This document shows positions 19,604 to 28,360 of a stretch of 64,000 nucleotides of DNA, in pieces. Under the pieces are notes generated by a model. The model saw nothing but the letters and a program-made list of their open reading frames with translations. It searched no databases and was not told the origin of the DNA. How positions within the stretch are numbered: position 1 is the first letter of the stretch; each line of letters begins with the position of its first letter. A program made the position numbers and the translations under genes. Origin of the DNA: Pelagibacter sp052048135 (lineage in GTDB: Bacteria; Pseudomonadota; Alphaproteobacteria; Pelagibacterales; Pelagibacteraceae); the NCBI RefSeq assembly GCF_052048135.1, contig NZ_JBNAIM010000002.1:620001-684000 (forward strand), given 5' to 3'.

Positions 19604-20259
19604 TGCTTAAAGAAATTGAAAAAAGAATACTAAGTTCGTTTGTTATTATTCCTATAGCACTTTTTTTTATAATAAAAGGTTCAGTCTTTTTTTTATTTTT
19701 TTTAGGAGTTTTCTTTTTAGCCACATCTTATGAATGGTTAAAAATATGTAAAAATGATTTAGTAAAGTTATTAGGAATTTTGTTTTTACTTTTATCCTTT
19801 TACTCTGCTTATTTATTTAGAATTGATTATGGATTAAATGCTTTTTTATTTGTAATAATTATTTGTATTTTCACTGATTTAGGCGGATATATTTTTGGTA
19901 AGATGTTTAAAGGTCCAAAACTTATTAAAATCAGTCCTAATAAAACATATTCAGGTATGATAGGAAGTTTTATCTTATCAATAATAGCAGCCTTAGTTTT
20001 GTCTGAATATCAAAATTATATTTCATTATATGATTATTTATATGATTTAAAAAAAAATGATTTAATTCATATATTGATTATTTTATTTATTTCAGGAATA
20101 AGTCAAACAGGTGATTTAATTATTTCTTATTTTAAAAGATTAGCGAAAGTAAAGGATACTGGCAATTTATTACCTGGACATGGTGGATTGTTAGATAGAG
20201 TTGATGGAATAATTTTTGCTACGCCAATTTCTTATTTATTATTTAATTATTTAGGTTAA
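19603..20259 (+). CDS. cdsA: Phosphatidate cytidylyltransferase
   Basis: Forms CDP-diacylglycerol for phospholipid synthesis. The 218-residue membrane protein has about six helices and the C-terminal family signature around KDTGNLLPGHGGLLDRVDG (near residue 184-202). It is shorter than the 270-280 residues of E. coli CdsA, mainly at the N-terminus. It sits in the usual uppS-cdsA-dxr order with one-base overlaps on both sides. Confidence 0.94.
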   Translation: MLKEIEKRILSSFVIIPIALFFIIKGSVFFLFFLGVFFLATSYEWLKICKNDLVKLLGILFLLLSFYSAYLFRIDYGLNAFLFVIIICIFTDLGGYIFGKMFKGPKLIKISPNKTYSGMIGSFILSIIAALVLSEYQNYISLYDYLYDLKKNDLIHILIILFISGISQTGDLIISYFKRLAKVKDTGNLLPGHGGLLDRVDGIIFATPISYLLFNYLG

Positions 20260-21419
20260 TGAAAAAAAAAATTGCTATCTTAGGTTCAACTGGCTCTATA
20301 GGAAAAACTTTAATTAATATAATTAAACAAGATAAAAAAAATTTTGAAATAATTTTATTATCTGCTGATGAAAATTATAAAGAGCTATTAAAACAAGCTA
20401 AGTTTTTTAAAGTTAAAAATTTAATTATCACTAATGAGAATAGTTACAATAAAGCTATAAAAGATAAATTTTCTAAAAAAATAAATATTTATAATAATTT
20501 TAACAATTTTAGAAAAATTTTTAGAAAAAAAGTTGATTATACAATGAGTTCAATTTCTGGGATACAGGGGCTTAAACCTACGATTGAAATTATAAAATAC
20601 TCTAATAAGATCGCCATAGCCAACAAAGAAGCAATTATATGCGGTTGGGATTTGATTCATAAAGAGTTGAAAAAATATAAAACAGAATTTATTCCTGTAG
20701 ATTCTGAACACTTTTCCATTTGGTACGCATTAAAAGATATCAATAAAGATTTAATAGAAAAAATTTACTTAACTGCTTCAGGAGGTCCTTTTTTAAATAA
20801 ACCATTAAGTAAATTAAAAAACGTAAATTATAAACAAGCGATTAAACATCCTAATTGGAAGATGGGAAAAAAAATCTCAATTGACTCAGCAACAATGATG
20901 AACAAAGTATTTGAAACAATAGAGGCTAAAAAAATATTTGATATATCTTATAAAAAATTATCAATTTTAATTCATCCTAAATCTTATGTTCATGCAATAA
21001 TAAAATTAAAGAATGGTTTAACAAAGATCGTTGTTCACGATACTAGTATGAAAATACCAATTTATAATTCTCTTTATTCATCATCAAAAACAATTATCTC
21101 TAAAAAAATTGATCTTAAAATTTTGAATAATTTGGATTTTAAAAATATTGATTATAAGAGATTTCCTTTAACTAAAATCTTAAACATTTTGCCTGAAAAA
21201 TCCTCATTATTTGAAACCATTTTGGTCTCTATAAATGACAAATTAGTAGAATTATTTTTAGATAACAGAATTAAATATACTGATATTTCCAAAAAAATGC
21301 ATAATATGCTTCGATTAAATAGTTTTAAAAAATACAAGATAAAAAAAGTAATGAATATTAAAGAAATTATTAATTTGAATAATTTAATTAAAAATAGAGT
21401 TAGTTTAATTTCTAAATAA
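20259..21419 (+). CDS. dxr: 1-deoxy-D-xylulose 5-phosphate reductoisomerase
   Basis: Second step of the MEP isoprenoid pathway, NADPH dependent. The N-terminal dinucleotide motif GSTGSIG is at residues 9-15. Active-site segments IANKEAIICG, VDSEHFSIWYAL and TASGGPF follow, and ISIDSATMMNKVFE closes the metal site. The 386 residues are normal. The next gene is bamA, 5 bp later; the rseP protease gene that often lies between dxr and bamA is absent. Another MEP enzyme, ispDF, is at 43190-44296. Confidence 0.96.
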   Translation: MKKKIAILGSTGSIGKTLINIIKQDKKNFEIILLSADENYKELLKQAKFFKVKNLIITNENSYNKAIKDKFSKKINIYNNFNNFRKIFRKKVDYTMSSISGIQGLKPTIEIIKYSNKIAIANKEAIICGWDLIHKELKKYKTEFIPVDSEHFSIWYALKDINKDLIEKIYLTASGGPFLNKPLSKLKNVNYKQAIKHPNWKMGKKISIDSATMMNKVFETIEAKKIFDISYKKLSILIHPKSYVHAIIKLKNGLTKIVVHDTSMKIPIYNSLYSSSKTIISKKIDLKILNNLDFKNIDYKRFPLTKILNILPEKSSLFETILVSINDKLVELFLDNRIKYTDISKKMHNMLRLNSFKKYKIKKVMNIKEIINLNNLIKNRVSLISK

Positions 21420-21424
21420 TAGTT

Positions 21425-23671
21425 ATGTTTAATAAAATATTTAAAATAAAGATCTTATTTATTATTTTATTTTTTTCATTTAATACAATTTTAAATGCAG
21501 AAATTGTTAATAAAATAGAAGTTAAAGGTAATGATCGTATTTCATCAGAAACTATTAAAATGTTTTCTGAAGTATCAACAAAGGATGATTTAAATGAAAA
21601 TGATTTAAATCGTATATTGAAAAATTTATATAATTCAAACTTCTTTGAACTAGTTAATGTTAAATTAGAAAATAATATTCTTCAAATTACTGTAAAAGAA
21701 AATCCAATTATTCAAAATATTGAATATAATGGAATAAAATCAGATACAATGTTGTCTGATTTAAAAAAAAATGCAATTTTAAAGTCTAGATCTTCATTTA
21801 ATGAAATAATCTTAAAAAATGATCAAGATAAAATTGCAAAATTTTTAAAAGAATTAGGTTATTATTTTTCTGAAATTGATATTTCTATAGAAGAACTTCA
21901 GGATAACAAAGTCAATTTAACTTATAATATTTTATTAGGTGATAAAGCTAAAATTAAAAAGATTTCATTTATTGGAAATAAAATTTTTAAAGATAAAAAA
22001 CTTAAAAATATAATTTTAAGTGAAGAATACAAAAGTTGGAAATTTTTATCAGGTAAAAAATTTCTGAATGAAGCAATGATTAAATATGACGAAAGATTAT
22101 TAAGAAATTTTTATTTAAATAAAGGTTTTTATAATGTGCAAATAAATTCATCATATGCAAAAATATTAGAAAATCAGGAATTTGAATTAATTTTTAATAT
22201 TGATGCAAATCCAAAAATTTATTTTGGTAAATTAGAATTAGACTTGCCAACTGATTTTTCAAAATCAAATTATGAAAGTATAGAAAAGTTTTTTAGTAAA
22301 CTAGAAAATGAACCATACTCTTTAAATAGAGTAGAAAATATATTGGAACAAATTGAAGTAATTACAATTAACGAACAGTATGAGTCTATAAAAGCCTCAG
22401 TAAATGAAAATGTAGTATCAAATAAAATTAATATCACTTTTAAGATTGAAGAAACTGAAAAAATTTTTATTGAAAAAATTAATATTTACGGAAATAACAT
22501 TACACGGGAATCAGTAATTAGAAATCAAATCGAAATAGATGAAGGTGATCCATTTAACCAAATTTTATATTTAAAATCTGTAAATAACATTAAATCATTA
22601 AATTTTTTTGAAGAAGTTGAAGGTGAAGTTATAGATGGAATTAAGTTTAATTCAAAAATAATCAACTTTACAGTTACAGAAAAAGCTACTGGTGAAATTT
22701 TTGCCGGTGTAGGAACTGGTACAACTGGTTCAAATATTTCTTTTGGAATTAAAGAGAATAATTATTTAGGAAGAGGTGTTTTGGTCGACAGTAATTTAAG
22801 TTTATCTGAAACAAGGGTGAAAGGAAAATTATTAATCTCTAATCCAAACTATAAAAATTCAGACAAAAGCCTTGATTTAACAATACAATCCTCAGCTGTC
22901 GATCAATTGTCTACATCTGGCTATAAATCAAATGTTATAGGTTTTGATTTAGGTACTAAGTTTGAATATTTAGATGACTTAAGATTTGGACTAGCCACTA
23001 AAAACTCTATTGAAGAAATTACAACCGATAGTTCAGCCTCTGCAAGACAAAAAAAACAAGCAGGTAATTATTTTGATAGTTTTATTGGATTAGATTTTTT
23101 TTATGATAAAAGAAATCAAAAATTCCAAACAACTGATGGTTTCTTTAGTAATTACGGATTAGATTTACCAATTATTAGTGATACTAACACATTAAGAAAT
23201 GCATATGATTTCAAAATTTTTAAAGAATTATATGAAAATAATGTTTCAACCTTTTCAATATTGTTAAGATCATCCAATTCTATAAGTGGTGATGATATAA
23301 AATTATCAGAACGATTATATATACCTGGAAACAGACTAAGAGGTTTTGAGCCAGGTAAAGTTGGTCCTAAAGATGGTAGTGATTTTATTGGTGGTAATTT
23401 TTTAACATCAATTAATGCCACTACAACAATTCCAATGTTTTTAGAAAATTTACAAACTGTGGATATTGTTGCTTTTGCAGATGTTGCCAATATTTGGGGC
23501 GTAGACTACGATAGTTCACTTGATAAAAGTGGTGTCAGAAGTTCTGTAGGAATAGGTTTAGATTGGCTGACACCTGTTGGTCCTCTAACTTTTTCATTAG
23601 CTCACCCAATTACAAAAGAACCGACCGACATAGAAGAAACATTTAGATTTAATATAGGAACAACTTTTTAA
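21425..23671 (+). CDS. bamA: Outer-membrane protein assembly factor BamA
   Basis: Central subunit of the BAM complex, folding beta-barrel proteins into the outer membrane. There is a signal peptide (residues about 1-25 ending near LNA-E), repeated POTRA-like domains up to about residue 415, and a C-terminal Omp85 barrel; the loop motif LRGFEPG (near residue 638) matches the conserved VRGF/Y-type barrel signature. The protein ends in Phe, as expected for a BAM substrate. 748 residues, normal length. The stop overlaps the skp-like gene by one base. Confidence 0.95.
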   Translation: MFNKIFKIKILFIILFFSFNTILNAEIVNKIEVKGNDRISSETIKMFSEVSTKDDLNENDLNRILKNLYNSNFFELVNVKLENNILQITVKENPIIQNIEYNGIKSDTMLSDLKKNAILKSRSSFNEIILKNDQDKIAKFLKELGYYFSEIDISIEELQDNKVNLTYNILLGDKAKIKKISFIGNKIFKDKKLKNIILSEEYKSWKFLSGKKFLNEAMIKYDERLLRNFYLNKGFYNVQINSSYAKILENQEFELIFNIDANPKIYFGKLELDLPTDFSKSNYESIEKFFSKLENEPYSLNRVENILEQIEVITINEQYESIKASVNENVVSNKINITFKIEETEKIFIEKINIYGNNITRESVIRNQIEIDEGDPFNQILYLKSVNNIKSLNFFEEVEGEVIDGIKFNSKIINFTVTEKATGEIFAGVGTGTTGSNISFGIKENNYLGRGVLVDSNLSLSETRVKGKLLISNPNYKNSDKSLDLTIQSSAVDQLSTSGYKSNVIGFDLGTKFEYLDDLRFGLATKNSIEEITTDSSASARQKKQAGNYFDSFIGLDFFYDKRNQKFQTTDGFFSNYGLDLPIISDTNTLRNAYDFKIFKELYENNVSTFSILLRSSNSISGDDIKLSERLYIPGNRLRGFEPGKVGPKDGSDFIGGNFLTSINATTTIPMFLENLQTVDIVAFADVANIWGVDYDSSLDKSGVRSSVGIGLDWLTPVGPLTFSLAHPITKEPTDIEETFRFNIGTTF

Positions 23672-24183
23672 TGAGTTTTTCAAATAAACTAATTACTATT
23701 TTTATAGTGTTGTTTATAAATATATCTTCTGCTCAAAGCGAAGAAAAAATTGTTTATATAGATCTTGATTATGTTGTAAGTAATACAAAAGCTGGAAAAC
23801 TAATTATAAGTAACCTTGAAAAATCAAAAAAAATAGCACTATCTAAATTTGAAAAAAAAGAAAAAGAATTAAAAAAAATTGAAGATGACATAAATAAACA
23901 AAAAAATATTTTGTCTCAAGAGGAATTAAAAAAAAAACTAGTTGAATTTAGAAAAGAGATTGCAATTTTTCAAAATGAGCGGCAAATGGTTATAAATGAT
24001 TTTAATAAAAAAAAGATAGATGAATTTAATAATTTTTTTAAAAAAATTACTCCAATAATCCAAAGCTATGTAAGTGAAAGAAATATTGAAATAGTTCTAG
24101 ATAGAAAAAATATATTTGTTGCAAGCAAAAAAAAAGATATTACGAATGAAATAATAAAACTTATAGACTCAAAAATAAAATGA
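23671..24183 (+). CDS. skp: Skp/OmpH-family periplasmic chaperone
   Basis: Periplasmic holdase for unfolded outer-membrane proteins. The 170 residues start with a signal peptide (hydrophobic 8-20, cut near SAQSEE) and then a lysine/glutamate-rich coiled coil (about 50-125), the OmpH plan. Sequence similarity is weak, as usual in this family, but position between bamA and lipid A genes supports the call. It overlaps fabZ by 4 bp. Confidence 0.88.
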   Translation: MSFSNKLITIFIVLFINISSAQSEEKIVYIDLDYVVSNTKAGKLIISNLEKSKKIALSKFEKKEKELKKIEDDINKQKNILSQEELKKKLVEFRKEIAIFQNERQMVINDFNKKKIDEFNNFFKKITPIIQSYVSERNIEIVLDRKNIFVASKKKDITNEIIKLIDSKIK

Positions 24184-24629
24184 GCACTACATTAAATAAA
24201 AAACAAATAATTGAATTGTTACCACATAGAGAACCAATGTTACTTATTGACGAATTATATGACATAAAAAAACTATTTTCCGCTACGGCTGTTGTAAATG
24301 TAAAAAAAGATAGCTTTTTTGTTGATGGTCATTTTCCTGGTCAGCCAGTAATGCCAGGAGTTTTAATTGTAGAATCTTTTGGGCAAGCTGCTGCAGCCTT
24401 GACAGCACACGGATTAGATAAATCTACTTATGAAAATAAACTTGTTTTTTTAATGGGGGTAGAAAAAGCAAGATTTAGAAATCCAGTTATACCTGATTGT
24501 AAGTTAATTTTAAAAATAGAAGCAATTAGATCTCATGGACGTGTTTGGAAGTATAAGGGTGAAGCTTTCGTAGATGAAAAAAAAATGGCTGATGCAATAT
24601 GGTCTGCCACAATAGTAGACAAGAAATAA
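24180..24629 (+). CDS. fabZ: 3-hydroxyacyl-[acyl-carrier-protein] dehydratase FabZ
   Basis: Dehydrates 3-hydroxyacyl-ACP in fatty acid elongation and competes with LpxA/LpxD for the same acyl pool. The hot-dog fold active site HFPGQPVMPGVLIVES gives His51 and Glu65. The 149 residues are normal. Here the order is skp-fabZ-lpxD-lpxA, whereas lpxD-fabZ-lpxA is the usual arrangement, so fabZ and lpxD have exchanged places. Confidence 0.96.
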   Translation: MSTTLNKKQIIELLPHREPMLLIDELYDIKKLFSATAVVNVKKDSFFVDGHFPGQPVMPGVLIVESFGQAAAALTAHGLDKSTYENKLVFLMGVEKARFRNPVIPDCKLILKIEAIRSHGRVWKYKGEAFVDEKKMADAIWSATIVDKK

Positions 24630-24657
24630 TTAGCAATAATTTTTGATAACATATGAA

Positions 24658-24683
24658 GATTTGCTTTGGTAAAAGCAATCATG
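24658..24683 (+). promoter_or_regulatory. Hairpin directly before the lpxD start codon
   Basis: TTGCTTT (24661-24667) and AAAGCAA (24672-24678) are perfectly complementary around a GGTA loop. The downstream arm ends 2 nt before the ATG at 24681. Imperfect outward pairing (ATGA with TCAT) could include the start codon. It lies in a 51-bp gap after fabZ, in a region where most genes overlap. No obvious Shine-Dalgarno is seen outside it. Confidence 0.5.
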
Positions 24684-25658
24684 TCTAATCCTTTTTTAAT
24701 TAATAGTGGTCCATACAATGTAAATGAAATTCTTCAAATTTTGAATATTAATTCAAATATTGGAGAAAATGATAAGATTGAAAATATTAAAGATCTTTTT
24801 AGTGCAGATAAAAAAAGTATTACTTTTTTTCATTCTAAGAAATATCAAGAAATAGCAAATAAAACCAAAGCATCTTATTGTCTTACTACTGAAAATTTAA
24901 AAGACTATTTACCAAAAAATTGTAAACCAATTATTGTTAAAAATGTTTTAGTTTCCACCTCTATTGTAACTCAAAAGTTTTACCCTAATTCTATTGAAGA
25001 TGAATATGACAATACTGTAATCGAAATTAATAAATCTGAATTTGCAAAAAGAATAAATGCTGGTAAAAATGTACTTGTAGGGCAAAATGTTAAAATTGGT
25101 AGCAATTGTCTAATTGGACATAATTCAATTATTGAAAAAAATGTTCAGATTGGAAATAATTGTAAAATTGGTTCAAATACAATAATTAGAAATTCAATTA
25201 TAAAAGATAATGTTTCTATCTTAGATAATTGCGTTATAGGAAAAAAGGGATTTGGTTTTTTTCCAATTTCTGAAAAAAATATTAGATATCCTCATATAGG
25301 GATAGTTATAATTAATGAAAATAGTGAAATTGGCTGTGGAGCTACTATTGATAGAGGATCAATGTCAAATACTGAAATAGGCAAAAATACTTTTTTAGAT
25401 AATCAAATTCATATTGCTCATAATGTTAAAATTGGTGACAATACTATTATAGCTGGTCAAGTTGGAATTGCAGGGAGCTCAACAATTGGAAATAATGTAA
25501 AAATAGGTGGTCAAGCTGGTATATCTGGGCATCTCAAAATAGGAAATAATGTTGAAATTGCTGGTGGTAGTGGTGTTATAAAAAATATACCCGATAATGT
25601 AAAAGTAATGGGTTATCCAGCTAAAAATATTAGAGAATTTTTAAGAGATAATAAATAA
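24681..25658 (+). CDS. lpxD: UDP-3-O-(3-hydroxyacyl)glucosamine N-acyltransferase
   Basis: Third step of lipid A synthesis. An N-terminal uridine-binding domain (about 1-100) is followed by many hexapeptide repeats forming a left-handed beta-helix (about 105-310) with the catalytic HIAHNVKIG segment. I take ATG at 24681 (325 residues, MSNPFL) as the start; an in-frame TTG at 24666 would add five residues but lies inside the hairpin. The stop overlaps lpxA by one base. Confidence 0.94.
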   Translation: MSNPFLINSGPYNVNEILQILNINSNIGENDKIENIKDLFSADKKSITFFHSKKYQEIANKTKASYCLTTENLKDYLPKNCKPIIVKNVLVSTSIVTQKFYPNSIEDEYDNTVIEINKSEFAKRINAGKNVLVGQNVKIGSNCLIGHNSIIEKNVQIGNNCKIGSNTIIRNSIIKDNVSILDNCVIGKKGFGFFPISEKNIRYPHIGIVIINENSEIGCGATIDRGSMSNTEIGKNTFLDNQIHIAHNVKIGDNTIIAGQVGIAGSSTIGNNVKIGGQAGISGHLKIGNNVEIAGGSGVIKNIPDNVKVMGYPAKNIREFLRDNK

Positions 25659-26440
25659 TGATACATAAAACTGCTATTGTAGACCCAAAGGCAAAAATAT
25701 CACCTAGTGTTGAAATAGGAGCTTATTCAATAATTGGTCCAAAAGTAGAAATAGGTGACAATACAATTGTTCAATCCCATGTAAGTATAGTTGGAAATAC
25801 TAAAATAGGGAGTAAAAATAACATATATCCTTTTGCATCTATAGGTAATGATCCCCAAGACTTAAAATTTTCTGGAGAGGAGACAAAATTAGAAATAGGA
25901 GACAATAACAAAATTAGAGAATATGTTACCATAAACTCAGGAACAAAAGGAGGAGGTGGACTAACAAAAGTTGGTAACAATTGTTTGTTTATGGTCTCGT
26001 CGCATATAGCTCATGACTGTTTAGTTGAAGATAATGTAATTTTAGCAAATAATGTACCTCTTGGTGGTCATGCTCATATTGAAGAAAATGTAATTATTGG
26101 TGGAAATTCTGCCGTACAACAATTTACCCGTGTAGGTAAATCAGCAATGATTGGTGGAATGTGTGGAGTAGTGAGAGACATAATTCCTTATGCGATGGTT
26201 CATGGAAATAGAAGCATTCTACAAGGACTTAATTTAATAGGTTTAAGAAGAAAAAATATTCCAAATAAAGAAATTATGATTTTAACTGACGCATACAAAG
26301 AAATATTTAAAAATGAAAATTTGACAGAAAATTTAAAAAATTTGAATAGTGATTTAAAAAAAAATGATTTAGTAAAAGATGTGGTGAATTTTTTAGAAAA
26401 AGATAAAAAAAGACCAATTTGCACCCCTTTTTCGAAGTAG
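25658..26440 (+). CDS. lpxA: UDP-N-acetylglucosamine O-acyltransferase
   Basis: First step of lipid A synthesis. Hexapeptide repeats fill about residues 1-190, with the active-site histidine segment MVSSHIAHDCLVEDNV near residue 110 and a C-terminal helical domain. The 260 residues match LpxA. It is set between lpxD and lpxI. LpxD is distinguished from it by the lack here of an N-terminal uridine-binding domain. Confidence 0.96.
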   Translation: MIHKTAIVDPKAKISPSVEIGAYSIIGPKVEIGDNTIVQSHVSIVGNTKIGSKNNIYPFASIGNDPQDLKFSGEETKLEIGDNNKIREYVTINSGTKGGGGLTKVGNNCLFMVSSHIAHDCLVEDNVILANNVPLGGHAHIEENVIIGGNSAVQQFTRVGKSAMIGGMCGVVRDIIPYAMVHGNRSILQGLNLIGLRRKNIPNKEIMILTDAYKEIFKNENLTENLKNLNSDLKKNDLVKDVVNFLEKDKKRPICTPFSK

Positions 26441-26441
26441 A

Positions 26442-27227
26442 ATGATAGGGTTATTTTTAGGAGATACTGATTTTTCAAGTATAGTATTGAAAAAAGTTAA
26501 AAAACTTAAGAAAAAGTTTTTTATTATTGATTTTTCTAAAAATAATAAATTCAAAAAAGAGAAAAATTCTTACAGAATAAGTATCGGTAAATTTGGAAAA
26601 ATAATAGATTTAATAAAAGAAAAAAAATCAAAAAAAGTATTATTTGCAGGAAAAATAGCAAAACCAAAATTCTCTACCTTAAGATTAGATTTAAAAGGTA
26701 TTTACTATATGCCCAGCGTTATTAGGGCTGCAAAATTGGGAGATGCTGCAATTATTAAATCTATAATAAAAATATTAAATGACGAACATATTCAAGTTAT
26801 AAGCTCAATTTCGTATAACCCTGAATTAGCAGCAAAAAAAGGAAATCTTACTAGATCAAAGCCAAGTATTTTTGATCTAAAAACAATTAAAAAAGGTGTT
26901 AGTTATTTTAATAAATCAAATAGTCTTGATCATATACAAGCTTTAATAGTAAAGGATGAAAAAATCATCTCCAAAGAAAGTAGCAAAGGAACAAAAATGA
27001 TGCTTAATAAATTAAAAAAGAAAACAGGTTCAATTTTAATTAAATTTCCAAAAAAAAAACAAGATTTAAGGATGGATTTACCAACCATTGGATTGAGAAC
27101 CTTAAAGGATTGTAAAAAGTATGGTTTAAAAGGAATAGTTCTTAAATCAAAAAAAAATATTTTTCTAGATAGAAAAAAATGCATAAATTTCGCTAACAAG
27201 AATAAGATATTTATTAAAGTTATATGA
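26442..27227 (+). CDS. lpxI: UDP-2,3-diacylglucosamine pyrophosphatase LpxI
   Basis: Hydrolyses UDP-diacylglucosamine to lipid X, the role of LpxH in E. coli. The 261 residues show the LpxI (DUF1009) pattern: LFAGKIAKPKFSTLRLD near residue 69, KLGDAAIIKSII, and the C-terminal DLPTIGLRTLKDCKKYGLKG block. The lpxA-lpxI-lpxB order is the alphaproteobacterial norm. It overlaps lpxB by 4 bp. Confidence 0.93.
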   Translation: MIGLFLGDTDFSSIVLKKVKKLKKKFFIIDFSKNNKFKKEKNSYRISIGKFGKIIDLIKEKKSKKVLFAGKIAKPKFSTLRLDLKGIYYMPSVIRAAKLGDAAIIKSIIKILNDEHIQVISSISYNPELAAKKGNLTRSKPSIFDLKTIKKGVSYFNKSNSLDHIQALIVKDEKIISKESSKGTKMMLNKLKKKTGSILIKFPKKKQDLRMDLPTIGLRTLKDCKKYGLKGIVLKSKKNIFLDRKKCINFANKNKIFIKVI

Positions 27228-28360
27228 AAAAAATATTTATATTAACAGGCGAGGCTTCTGGAGATAGATTAGCAACATCAGTTATTTCAAAATTAAAAAA
27301 AGAGAATACTAATATAGAATATTTGTCTGTTGGCGGATCATATCTAAAAAGTTTAGGTATTAGATCTATTTTTGATCTTAAAGATATTACTTATTTAGGA
27401 TTTACTACTGTTTTATTAAATATTTTTAAAATTAAAAAAAAAATAGATTTTACTGTGGATGAAATTATAAAATTTAATCCAGATGTACTTTTCAGTGTAG
27501 ACAGTCCTGATTTTACGTTAAGAGTTGCAGAAAAAGTAAAAAAACTAAATAAAAATATAAAAACTATTCATTATGTTGCTCCACAAGTTTGGATTTGGCG
27601 AAAAAATAGAGTTAAAAAAATTAAAAAATTTATTGACCATATACTTTTACTTTTTAATTTTGAAAAAAAATATTTTGATGATGAAAATATAAAAAACACA
27701 TTTGTAGGTCATCCTTTAATTGAAAAAGATCAAAAAGTTAAAACTGATCTAACTAATATCATTACAAGAGATAAAAAGATTATCTCAATTTTTCCTGGAA
27801 GTAGAAAATCTGAAATAAATGTTCTTTTACCTATTCAATTGAAATTTATCAAATTGATGAATAATAAAGATCCTAATTATTTTTATGTATTTCACTCTAC
27901 TGATGAAAATAAAAAAATAATTATGAATCATTTTGAGACTGCTGATCTAAAAAATATTGATATTGTCTCTGATGAAAATATTAAATCTCAAATTTTATCT
28001 AATTCAATTTTTGCCGTTTGCAAATCAGGAACAGCTTCATTGCAAGTGTGTAATGCGAATGTACCGTCAATTATTGTATATAAGTTGAGCTTTATCAATT
28101 TTATGATTTTTAAATTATTGGTAAATGTAAAATATGCAAATATTATAAATATTATTAATAACCGAGAAGTAATACCTGAATTATTACAAGGAGAGTGTAA
28201 TGCTCAAGAAATTTATAAATCTGTTGTGTTTTTTCTTAAAAATCCTGATTATATGAAAAAACAGTTAGATGATTGTAAAAAAACTTTAGAAGGCATTAGA
28301 TCAAAAACTTCATCTTCTGCAGAAGCTGCTTCAATTTTAAGCAAGTATCTTATTAGCTAA
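27224..28360 (+). CDS. lpxB: Lipid-A-disaccharide synthase
   Basis: Joins lipid X to UDP-diacylglucosamine, forming the disaccharide core. The GT19 signatures are clear: TGEASGDRLA at residues 8-17, HYVAPQVWIWRKNRVKKI near residue 116, FPGSRKSEI near residue 189 and KSGTASLQVCN near residue 267. The 378 residues are normal. Its last 24 bp overlap the 3' end of gltX on the opposite strand. Confidence 0.95.
   Translation: MKKIFILTGEASGDRLATSVISKLKKENTNIEYLSVGGSYLKSLGIRSIFDLKDITYLGFTTVLLNIFKIKKKIDFTVDEIIKFNPDVLFSVDSPDFTLRVAEKVKKLNKNIKTIHYVAPQVWIWRKNRVKKIKKFIDHILLLFNFEKKYFDDENIKNTFVGHPLIEKDQKVKTDLTNIITRDKKIISIFPGSRKSEINVLLPIQLKFIKLMNNKDPNYFYVFHSTDENKKIIMNHFETADLKNIDIVSDENIKSQILSNSIFAVCKSGTASLQVCNANVPSIIVYKLSFINFMIFKLLVNVKYANIINIINNREVIPELLQGECNAQEIYKSVVFFLKNPDYMKKQLDDCKKTLEGIRSKTSSSAEAASILSKYLIS

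Noticed and set aside
23152..23490. Open frame of 112 codons antisense to bamA, and many similar minus-strand frames inside nuo, dnaE, rnj and gltX
   Set aside because: They lie wholly within well-identified genes, have low-complexity or meaningless products and no RBS, and arise from codon bias on the other strand.
24666..24680. TTG at 24666 as the lpxD start
   Set aside because: It lies inside the hairpin and adds five residues of no family resemblance; ATG at 24681 is preferred.
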